NCBI GenBank assembly: GCA_019973155.2
Contig: BPQB01000002.1
Span: forward strand, 1,054,001 to 1,118,000
Direction of reading: 5' to 3'
Source of the DNA: Phanerochaete sordida
Taxonomy: Eukaryota > Basidiomycota > Agaricomycetes > Polyporales > Phanerochaetaceae
DNA: 64,000 nucleotides
Under the pieces are notes generated by a model, which was not told where the DNA came from, did no database searches, and saw only the letters and a list, made by a program, of their open reading frames with translations. The translations under genes were made by a program, and so were the position numbers. The first letter of the stretch is position 1. Each line of letters opens with the position of its first letter. Shown in pieces: positions 1 through 8,358 of the stretch.

Positions 1-198
1 TGGCACGACTGCGGTATTATATTGTTAGAGCTGCTGTGACTCGGGTAGGGCTTGGTAGGCGACGAAGGAGCATTGGATGAATAGGGGTTGAGCGAGACTG
101 CAACGGTGAAATTCCCAAGCTGATACGTCGCCATTCTAACCAAGTTCGTGGTCGTCAGCCTACGACCATACTCGTATGGCTGCCGATGAACTCGCACC

Positions 199-1385
199 TC
201 ATTCCGTTTTCTTGTAGTCAGCGTTCGCCTCTATAGACACTTCCTCGTCTGCCACTATCCGCTGGTCACTTCCGCCTCGAGTCGGGTCAAACGAAGCTTC
301 ATGGTGCGCGCTTGACGGACGTCGCACTCTGAGCTCGAAGGTTTCGGCAGGGGAACCGAGTGCGGTGCGGTTGGCCACACCCACGGTGCTGAACTGCATC
401 TGTGGAAAGGACGTAGAGGTGGCTGGTTGTTCCGACGATACCCTGAGGCCGACATGTATGATGATGAGCGTTGACGCGATGCCCTGTTACGCAGCTGAGC
501 ATTATCAGCTGGGAAGTGGACACGAGGGGCGTACGTAGACTTGTACGGCAATAGATATCATGATCGTTGCACCGCCGCTGTGTATGCCGTAGAGGATGAC
601 AAGTATCAGCTGGACTAGGAAGTAGAGTGCGCCGCTTTCGATAATGACGTGTATCGCTCTTCGCGTCGTGCTTCTGCTTCCAACTGCCCGCCCGACCCAC
701 CAGATACGCGAGAGAATCAGCGCTGTGGTGATCACATTCGTGCATAGAGGGAGCACGAAGCTTGCGCGCGCAAGTGGGATCACAGTCGGAGTCTCCGCGT
801 GCTTAGTGACAAGACGTCGTGGTAGACCCCATACTAGGCCTGTCACTGTCACCGCGCAGACTGTGGGGCAGATCAGCATGGACTAAGGCGTTGGACAGCA
901 GAATACGCACCCAGTGCGCTCGTCGCCAGCGCAAATGGAAGGGCCAGAATCCACATGTTGCGGTTCCAGATGATCCAGCAGCGGTAGATTAAAATCGAGT
1001 CTCCGAGGAAGCTTGCAATAGCGACGAGGCATCCTGCCACTTCTGCCAAATGATCTGTCTCTCCGTATTGGTCGAGGGTTCCAGTGCTCTACGAGTCAAA
1101 AACATCAGCATCTTGCAGTTCAGCGAATTGGAGAGAGGACCGACCAGATGATAGTGGAAGCGGGCAAATCCAAGCGAAAAGTGAGTGGTACACACGACGA
1201 ATAGCAGACAGTGGAGGGCGACGATGACTATGTTGAAGTTACGAGTAGCCCTGAATGTTGAGAATAAAACGTAGAGAGACGCGACAAACAGTACGATATA
1301 TGCCCCTAAAACGGATTTAATCGGGCATAGCAGGATATATAGAGGGCCACTAGCACTTGCCCGTGCGCTGCACGGGGTTGAACAT
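199..1385 (-). CDS. Orphan multi-pass membrane protein, 7TM-like, 5' end uncertain
   Basis: Function is unknown; it belongs to a basidiomycete-wide group of uncharacterised integral membrane proteins. Exons can be followed on the minus strand by alignment to the paralog at 3716-4916: both share an LIYRCW-type segment, an LCTNV-type helix, an ESG.LYFLVQL helix, an AVQVY exon end, and a following exon that starts GIAS. The cytosolic tail of about 90 residues ends at the stop at 199-201. The first recognisable exon starts at 1305 (AYIVLFVASLY). Upstream, the only start that keeps phase is the ATG at 1383-1385, joined through a GC donor (GCAAGT) and giving just nine residues. The first helix seen in the paralog would then be missing. 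The gene may therefore be 5'-truncated or have a remote first exon. Family assignment is fairly sure; the start is not. Confidence 0.55.
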
Positions 1386-3715
1386 TAAACATTCGTTGAA
1401 CACAAACATGAACATGAAAGGAAGCTACACTATAGATGGACCCTACATACACAGTATCGTTGGCACAGCAGGCAGGACGCCCGCTCCCCGCCGGTCCTGC
1501 GGACCGGCGGCTACGCGGGCGGGGGTGCACATTAGGGATTCTGACGTGAGGATACAGTACCGCACCGTCGTCGAGGGCTCGCAGGACGGCGTGCTGCACT
1601 TGGGTAGGAGCTCGTAGCGCCTTGTCGAGAGCATGTCGCAGGCATTGCGTCGATTTGCGGCGTCCTGCGTCGATTGTGGTGGGGATAGCGGCGCGATTGC
1701 GTTCTGGGTGGTAGAACGGTCATTGCGAAAATGATGCTGCAAAGCCGAAGGATGAATCTGTGGTGGCAGGTTGGAAGCGAAACATCTGTGCGAGAGGACT
1801 GAGGTCAGCGGCACACATTCTCGCTAGTGAACTGACCACGTAGAGGTGTGCTTGTATTCTGGCGGGAGCTAGGGCTAAGGGGTCGGCGCAGCAGCAGTCA
1901 TCATATCGGACGACGCTCTGTCCTGGTGTGCGGAGATACTGCCCAAATTCGCGAACTGGACGCGTTCGCGTGGTGACAAAGGTGGAAATGTGTCGCGCGA
2001 GGGCATACTGTAGAGCTGGTAAGTAGAGAAGGCGAGGAACAGAGAGGGCACGCACGATTTATCATGGGTCGGACTCACGGGCACACACCGAGCTCGCTCC
2101 TGCTCTCCCACTCTGCTCTGCGGGGTCAATTCTTGGGGACTGATATGGTCATCCCATATGAGCGATAATTAGCCAGCGAATGATGGATCACGCACCGGTT
2201 TGAAGGCCTCGCTCTGCGCCCTCTTGCGGGTCATTCTCTGACTCGGACGACACCGCGCAAAGCTCACCACGACGACCCAAGCTCGTTCGCAGTGAGAACA
2301 CGCAGCGGATCGAGGCCAGAAAATGAGGTTTTGAGCTCACCCGAACTCATACCGCTTTGAACGTCGGAATGGCGAGCGTCGAGCCTACGCCACAGGTCCG
2401 GTGTCGGCAAGTTCAGTCGTGTCGGACCTCAGGGCATTTGTTCTAGGGAAGAGGTTCATGCACATATTCAAACAATCTTGAAGAATCATAGACATACAAA
2501 GGGTGCTGCTTAAGGCCTCGCTGCGCAGCTGTAGGGCGGGTGGAATGAGAGGTAGGGAGAGAGGGGAGGACGCGTGGAACGTTGCACGGAACGTCGTCGA
2601 ACGACTCGCGCGCGGAGCTGGGCGCTAACGTTACAGACATACGTCACACTGGCCGTCCAGCCAATCGTATGTCAGTTTTGTCTAGCCAATCGCTGGTCGT
2701 CTTTGTCTCCGTGCAACTGCTTTATAATAGAGAGGATTACATACCATAGAGCAATGCTTCGCACACAAAAGCAATAACCGTCAGCGCGTTAAGGTTGAGG
2801 GCCATGATGTTCAGTATTAGAGAGCTAGGGCGATTGCGTAAGCTCAATTTTGACAGAATACCGTGCCTGTGTACATACGCCTAGAGCTTGCAGCTGAAGT
2901 GCAGAGCTGCTCGCACACTTCATCCGAGACGCGACGGCGGGCGCCGTCGACGCCCTAGCTTGGCTAGACATAGGCTTCGTCTTCCGGCCCTGGTCGGCAG
3001 GGTTCGGCCATGTCGTTTTGTTCTGATCAGAGCTCCTCCATAGGGAGAAAGTCCTCGAGCCTCTGTCAACCAAGAAACTTGATGTCCAGAATGAGACCGC
3101 CCCGAGGGAGGCTCCCGCGAAGCAGGATATGGCACACGGTCGCTTCTTGGCAAGTGCAGGCTGTGCACCAAAAACGGTGAATTATATCTGCAATTTATCA
3201 GACATGCATTGAAGGTAGTCAAGATGCCATACCATCGCTCTGCCGAGCGAAGTCGGAGTGTGCGTGAACTGGGAAACTGCGTGGCAGACCCTGGCGCTCA
3301 CTAGTGACACTTCCCACGGTACGGTATCCCGGTCCGGGTGTCCTGCCTTGAGACGCGCCGATGCTGGCGATGTTTGACCTTCGCCGGAGGCCATTATGGC
3401 ACAGACTAGCATGCTATCCCAAGAGGAAATTGTGGAATTCCAGAGCTAAGGCGTCGGTGCCGAGGGACGTCTCCGATGACTGTAAGTACGGTCAGTATCC
3501 CTCAAATTGCGCAGTGAGAACTGATCAACTCAGGGTTGCCTCGTGAGTCGTCACCATAGTCGAAGCGGCGGTCCACGAGACCATCGTCTATCTAGCCCCA
3601 TTCAACGAGCAACGATGCCACAAGCAAGCCGCGGCGATCCCATTTGCTTTTATACCAGAGCCAGTGCCTCTGGCGTTCGAGGAGGATCTCCCCGAAGTGC
3701 CACGCGAGAGGAACC
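1386..3715. other. Gene-poor interval between two membrane-protein genes
   Basis: No convincing gene is seen. Frames are short and lack recognisable domains. A small GC-rich hairpin lies at 1488-1510. From 3361 a possible two-exon reading frame runs into the start of the next gene (see findings), but it may simply be leader sequence with a spliced intron near 3481. Confidence 0.5.
1488..1510. repeat. Perfect GC-rich inverted repeat (hairpin)
   Basis: Two 10-base arms, CCGCCGGTCC and its exact complement, are separated by a three-base TGC loop. No gene is seen next to it. It could be chance in GC-rich sequence or a binding site. Confidence 0.6.
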
Positions 3716-4916
3716 ATGCCAGCCCAGTTCGTGGACATTGGCGCATTGCTAGGCTTTGCCTGTGAAGCTGTACTCTATGGTGAGCGCATTCCTAGTGTCT
3801 ACCCTCGCTGCCGCTGATGAGTGTACACCACAGGCATCAATGTTGTCGTGTTCTTTCTTGCTCTCAATATCCTTTGGCCCCGTGTCAAACGCCGTGGGAG
3901 CAATCAAGTAATTCTGATACTGAGCCTGCTACTCTTCCTGAGCTGCACGGCCCACTTCGCGCTGGAGTTCAACCATTACCACTTCACTCTAGTACGTGTG
4001 CATCTTTACCATGCGAGACCTACCGGCTGAGAGAATTTCGTGCAGAAAACCACTGGCGTCGATGGCTTCGCCGACGAAACGAACGTTTACTTCGCCGCAG
4101 ACCTGTTCATATCTATCACTGACTTCTTCGGCGACCTGATCCTGATATACCGCTGCTGGCTTATCTGGAGCGGCGACTATTACATCTGCATCTTGCCTAC
4201 GTTGACGTCTGTCGGAGGCCTTGGTGAGCCCACCTTCCATTCATCACAATCCCTCGTCGACGCTCACAGAGCATATCACCCAGTCTGTGCCGCTGTCGTC
4301 GGACACTTGGTCCACGGCGGCCACGGAGCGACGCCATCGCCGTCGATTGTCCCGCTGGGCCTCGCCAGCTTCGCGCTCCCGTTCTGCACGAACGTGATGT
4401 GCACGCTCCTCATCGCCGCCCGCATCTGGCACCTGTCGCGCTCGGCGCAGGCGCGCCCCGCGTTCAGCACGCGGAGCGCCGCCGCGATCTTCCTCGAGAG
4501 CGGGATGCTCTATTTCCTCGTCCAGCTCGTCTTTCTCACGCTTTACGGCATGGACCACCCCGGGGAGCAGGTCATCATCCCGATGGCCGTCCAGGTTTAC
4601 GTGAGTCGTTCTCCCGCGACGTGTGCACGCGCTGATGGGGCTTCTGGCGCAGGGCATCGCGTCCTTCCTTATCGTTATCCAAGCGGGCCTCGGTCTGTCC
4701 ATAGAGACCCGAGGCAGAGCTCGCGACGGTAACCCCCAGGGTACCACCTGGGGACACTTGCTCCTGAGCCATGCCAACCCAGCGCATCTCACCTCGAAGG
4801 GCGGCGTGGGCGGCATATCGAAGAGCGAAGGCATCGAGGAGTTCGAGCTACGGTCGCGGATAGAGTCCGACACAACGGACCACGCTGGAGCGACTCCAGA
4901 TATCGTCGCTGTGTAG
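3716..4916 (+). CDS. Orphan multi-pass membrane protein, 7TM-like
   Basis: Likely a plasma or inner-membrane protein with about seven hydrophobic helices; the group is common in agaricomycetes and no role is established. I read five exons: 3716-3779, 3834-3991, 4046-4223, 4284-4600 and 4653-4916, with introns of 52-60 bp. The start ATG at 3716 gives MPAQFVDIG followed directly by a first hydrophobic segment. Later helices include INVVVFFLALNIL, LILSLLLFLSCTAHFAL, an FGDLILIYRCW segment, FALPFCTNVMCTLLIAARIW, ESGMLYFLVQLVFLTLYG and a last helix beginning GIASFLIV. The soluble tail of about 75 residues is acidic and Ser/Gly-rich. The gene at 199-1385 on the other strand is a clear paralog, so the pair probably arose by local duplication with inversion. 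Confidence 0.8.
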
Positions 4917-5639
4917 AGCCATGTATGGTGAGCGATCCCGCGCGATGGTACGGGCATTGGTAGCCGTGTCATGGCAGCCATGATTCTGTCTCAGTGAATG
5001 AACACGTCGTGGTGTTGACCTATGACCTACACCATCTGCTGCGCTTGGATCGTCATCGTCCCATGAATCGCTTGCGCGAGTGTTCATGCGTGGAGCGATA
5101 CACGGTCAGTCATATCCGTGTGGGCGAGTCGCTGGCACGACGTGTGAAGGCACAGCAGCCGGACACAGTGCGCCAGGGCTTTCCCGGACGCGATCGCGTC
5201 TGAATGAGCGCGATTCTGCGCGAAAGGTGGTCAGTCTATGTGTCTGTTACCATATCCTCATGTTGACACTGCTTTCTGCGTTCTAGGCTTTACTATACTT
5301 CTTTCCACCGTCAGAGCACCGTCGTATAGGTCCATCGTATCCCATTGTAACGGCGAACTTATCACGACCGTCGTTCGTCCCAATGGAACTGATGTTCTTG
5401 ACACTGTCTCGCAACTTGCCCGACCCTAGGCTTCGCCATTCACTCCCTGCGAGCGCGCCCATTCCCTTGGGGCCTATGCACGCAGACGAAGACCCACCTG
5501 ACATCGCAGGAACCCTTCTGAAAGAATGTTCGCCACATTCGACATGAGGTTCTGTTTCACCTGCGGAGGTATATGACCAGACAGCGAGTGCAGTGTGGTG
5601 CAGTCTCACCTTTGTCACTTGTGCAGCTAGACGAACAAC
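4917..5639. other. Upstream region of prepropeptide 1
   Basis: No gene is seen. The part from about 5090 onward is the first copy of the promoter region that is repeated ahead of the second prepropeptide. A TATA-like sequence lies at 5570-5576. Confidence 0.6.
5570..5576 (+). promoter_or_regulatory. TATA-like element of prepropeptide 1
   Basis: TATATGA sits 64 bp ahead of the ATG at 5640, at the place equivalent to the better TATA box of the second copy. Confidence 0.5.
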
Positions 5640-5971
5640 ATGCGAGCTGTCTTTTGCGAAATCTTCATTGTCGCGGCGTCGCTGGTCGCAGCGACACCGC
5701 TGCCTTCGGGTGAGGACCCCATGATCGATGCCACCTTGATTTTGCTCACACGCAATAGCATCTTGCGGCGAGCAATCCACCAGCTCCCAAGAGCTAGCGA
5801 ATGGCATCGACAGTGAGTGACTATAGATATTACATCTAGGAAATTGACACTGACTGTACTCCAGAGCGATCTCCCAACTCCCCGTTTGTCTGGGGTCCTG
5901 CCCTCAACCTGTGTGACACCAACGCACGCACGGCGCATGTCGCTATCCAGAACGTGGAGAACAGAGAGTAA
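5640..5971 (+). CDS. Small secreted prepropeptide with one Kex2 site (copy 1, 76 aa)
   Basis: I recognise no named family. The spliced model has three exons, 5640-5709, 5759-5812 and 5865-5971, with introns of 49 and 52 bp, both in phase 1. It gives a 76-residue protein. Residues 1-19 form a signal peptide with a hydrophobic core (FIVAASLVAA), followed by TPLPS and an 18-residue spacer ending NGID. A Lys-Arg pair at 42-43 is a Kex2 site; its Lys codon is split by intron 2. The remaining 33 residues carry WGPALNLC, TAHVAI and VENR, with one Cys. The copy at 6551 shares this plan and these motifs, which supports the splicing. Read unspliced, the frame would stop within intron 2 and lose the conserved peptide. 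A stop arises five codons earlier than in copy 2. The neighbouring UstYa gene suggests a modified-peptide precursor; a signalling or effector peptide is the alternative. Confidence 0.7.
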
Positions 5972-6489
5972 GCGCAGCAGTGATGGCGCGATCTAGGGGT
6001 AGCATCGCAACTCCGGTTCACATAAGTGTGTATGAGTGGCTGGTACGACGTGTGCGGTTAGTAAGCCGGTTACGACAATCGGACAGTGTGTGCCAAGAGC
6101 TTTCCCGGTCATGTCAGTGATCGCGCCTGGGAAGAGCACGGCTCTTTGCGAAAGATGAACCTTCTACACTCCCTGTATGCATACCCTGATGTTGCATCGC
6201 TGCATGAGTTTCAGGGTTCATGACACGCGCATCTTTCCTGTTCGAGAGCACCATGACAAGACTATCAAATTCCATCGTGATGGTGAACTTGTAAGACCCA
6301 TTGTCTGTACTACTGAGACCGAGGTCCCAGAAAATATCACGCAGATTAATCAAGTCTGGGCTTCGCCTTTGATTTCTCATAGCCTTAAGGCCGATGCACG
6401 CAAACAAAAACACGCTCAACACCGAAGGAAATACTTCCGGAAGGGCCACCAGATTCCTCGATGTGGGGTTTTGGACGCACCTGGAGAGG

Positions 6490-6497
6490 TATATAAT
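6490..6497 (+). promoter_or_regulatory. TATA box of prepropeptide 2
   Basis: TATATAAT lies 61 bp ahead of the ATG at 6551, a normal spacing for a fungal core promoter. Confidence 0.6.
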
Positions 6498-6550
6498 GCA
6501 GGGCCGTGAGTGCAGTCTCACCACTGCGCAGCACGGAACTACAGTACAAG

Positions 6551-6902
6551 ATGCGGACTGTCCTGAGTATGGTCCTTATTATCGCGGCGTCGCTGCCAGT
6601 GGTTGTTGCGGCACCGCTGCCATCGGGTAAGGAGCTCGTCATTGATTCTCATCTGCTTTCGTTGACTCGGACGTGCAGTAGTACCCTCCAGCGCGCCTAC
6701 CACGAATCCCCAGCAGCGAGCAAACGGCGTCGACAGTAAGTGACTGTAGGTATGACGCCGGGAGGTTCGAGCTGATCGTGTTCCAGAGCGCGCTCCAGGC
6801 GCGACTATCTGGGGAACTGCTGTCAACATGTGTGTGGCCGGAGGGCAAACGGCACATGTCACTATCGAAGACGTAGAGAACAGAGCAAAAGCGCAGCAGT
6901 GA
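6551..6902 (+). CDS. Small secreted prepropeptide with one Kex2 site (copy 2, 82 aa)
   Basis: Tandem paralog of the gene at 5640. Exons are 6551-6626, 6679-6735 and 6787-6902, with introns of 52 and 51 bp at the same positions and phases as in copy 1. The 82-residue product has a strongly hydrophobic signal peptide (VLSMVLIIAASLPVVVAA), then PLPS, a Ser/Thr/Pro-rich spacer ending NGVD, and Lys-Arg at 45-46. The 36-residue C-terminal peptide contains ATIWGTAVNMC, TAHVTI, VENR and the tail AKAQQ. Residues kept in both copies are Trp-Gly, Ala, Asn, the single Cys, TAHV, Ile and VENR, while the residues just after Lys-Arg differ. There is no CAAX box, so it is not a mushroom mating pheromone. Secretion and Kex2 cleavage follow from the motifs; the final product is unknown. 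Confidence 0.72.
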
Positions 6903-7659
6903 TGGTGCGATTTAGGAGTATCTTCGCATCTATGGGTTCACATATATACGATACGCTCCGGCGCGGAGGAAGTATACCCGGAAACAACAAGTGGGCCTGA
7001 CATGCATGCTTGATCGCTTCGGATGTGACGTTTCTTTGTCGGGGAATCTTCAACTTGAAGGTACCGAAGAGAGCATCCATGTACGCGTCGTGTGCGAGGT
7101 ACGGATATCATGTGAGAAATATGAAAGCTGGTAACGGAACGCCCAAAATTGGGAATACGTCAGGGTCACCGCCACAGGAGCGCCACGAAGCTATCGGCCC
7201 CGAAACCTCGCTAAGGGCAGTGCCCATCACGTCGTGCATAACCGCAGCCTCAGCCGGCGGACAAGAAGAACAACCTGCAAAGCCCAGCAGCGTCGGAGAC
7301 ACTGGCCGTACACGGGAGGGCTTCGATCGCGCTGCATCTTCCCAGGACAAGGTGGGGCTGCATGCGGGCCCTCTGGCTTCGGACCATCTTATCACTGCCC
7401 GCATTTGCATTGCATCCCTATTGTGCAATGCAAACCTTGTCGCCGGATGTGAAATTGCGCGCGCAATGTGCCCGCGCCGCCTGCGCCTGCCCATATCCGC
7501 GCGCCGCAGGAGATCTGGATGCGCACACGCGCCCCGTCGCAGACACCGGGCGGCGCCGCAGGGGCGTGGGTGGGCGTGGGTACGGGTGCAACGGGCGCGC
7601 AGCGAGGCGCGTGCCGGCCTATATACCCGCGGGGGCTCGCAGCCCCTCCCCGCGCCCGC
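6903..7659. other. Interval between prepropeptide 2 and the UstYa gene
   Basis: The first ~50 bp are the 3' flank of the duplicated unit. Open frames here read through GC-rich DNA and match nothing. The last ~50 bp are the core promoter of the next gene. Confidence 0.5.
7620..7625 (+). promoter_or_regulatory. TATA box of the UstYa-like gene
   Basis: TATATA in a GC-rich setting lies 40 bp ahead of the ATG at 7660. Confidence 0.55.
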
Positions 7660-8358
7660 ATGATGCCACCGAAATCCGCACGCCGCTTCCCAGGCTGCTC
7701 GCCGTCGTGGCCCACCGTCGCGCTTGCGGTGGCCGTGCTGTTCACCACCTGTAATGTGCTGGTGACCTGGCATACCCTGTCGCGCCTCAACGCGCTGATG
7801 CCGCCCGCCTCCACAGAGCGGGAATACAGTACGTCGTCCGACATCGACTGGAGGAGCAGCGTTCTCACCGTGCCGATAGCTTGGGTGGGCGAGGACGTGC
7901 CGATGGAGCTGCCCGTCCCGTACGAGCCCGCGCTGGTCACCTTCGAGGACCCGGGCGCGCACCTGAGCCTGTACGACGACGCAGAGTGGGGCACGCTCTT
8001 CGCGACGGACGGCTCGGTGCGCGGCGGGTCGACGAACCGCACATTCCTCGTCGCGATGACGCACCAGCTGCACTGCCTGGACGTGATCCGCGTTGGCTAC
8101 GTCACGAACGCGAGCGACTTCCGCGGGCACATCGAGCACTGCCTGCGCTACCTCGTGCAGACGATACAGTGCTTCGCGGACACGACGCTCGAGGAGGACG
8201 AGATGGTGCTCGTCGATGGAGAGTGGTTCCATGCGGTGTACGTGTGGGGCACGCAGCACAAATGTCGGGACAGGACGGCGTTGACGAAGTACATGATTGA
8301 GAACGAGGGTGTCCCACACATACCGGACAATCCACGGGCTCTCGATGCTACGCGATAG
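7660..8358 (+). CDS. UstYa-like protein (DUF3328), putative peptide-modifying oxidase
   Basis: A single exon encodes 232 residues. A short basic N-terminus is followed by one transmembrane segment at about 18-37 (ALAVAVLFTTCNVLVTW), so it is a type II membrane protein facing the secretory lumen. Both family hallmarks are present: HQLHC at 135-139 and HIEHC at 157-161, followed by LVQTIQC. The conserved FLVAMTHQLHCLDVIR block is typical. There are N-glycosylation sequons at NRT and NAS. UstYa proteins act in the ustiloxin and related dikaritin pathways, where they oxidise and cyclise Kex2-released core peptides. Other family members work in mycotoxin pathways such as cyclochlorotine. Position 757 bp downstream of two Kex2-type precursors on the same strand makes those a plausible substrate; this link is inference. 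Start choice: ATG at 7660, with a second ATG at 7663. Confidence 0.88.
   Translation: MMPPKSARRFPGCSPSWPTVALAVAVLFTTCNVLVTWHTLSRLNALMPPASTEREYSTSSDIDWRSSVLTVPIAWVGEDVPMELPVPYEPALVTFEDPGAHLSLYDDAEWGTLFATDGSVRGGSTNRTFLVAMTHQLHCLDVIRVGYVTNASDFRGHIEHCLRYLVQTIQCFADTTLEEDEMVLVDGEWFHAVYVWGTQHKCRDRTALTKYMIENEGVPHIPDNPRALDATR

Larger units (their letters stand above)
5090..6955 (+). repeat. Tandem duplication of about 911 bp, two diverged copies
   Basis: Copy A runs from roughly 5090 to 6030 and copy B from roughly 6030 to 6955. The two start codons are 911 bp apart. Shared landmarks are a CTTTCCCGG stretch near 5175 and 6095, the TATA region, the prepropeptide gene with both introns, and the 3' flank with GCAGTGATGG. 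About 500 bp of promoter was copied with each gene. The copies have diverged clearly, so the event is not recent, yet both reading frames stay open. Confidence 0.8.

Noticed and set aside
5640..6902. Mating pheromone precursors
   Set aside because: Small secreted-type genes in tandem, but they have a signal peptide and Kex2 site, lack a C-terminal CAAX box, and no Ste3-type receptor is recognisable nearby.
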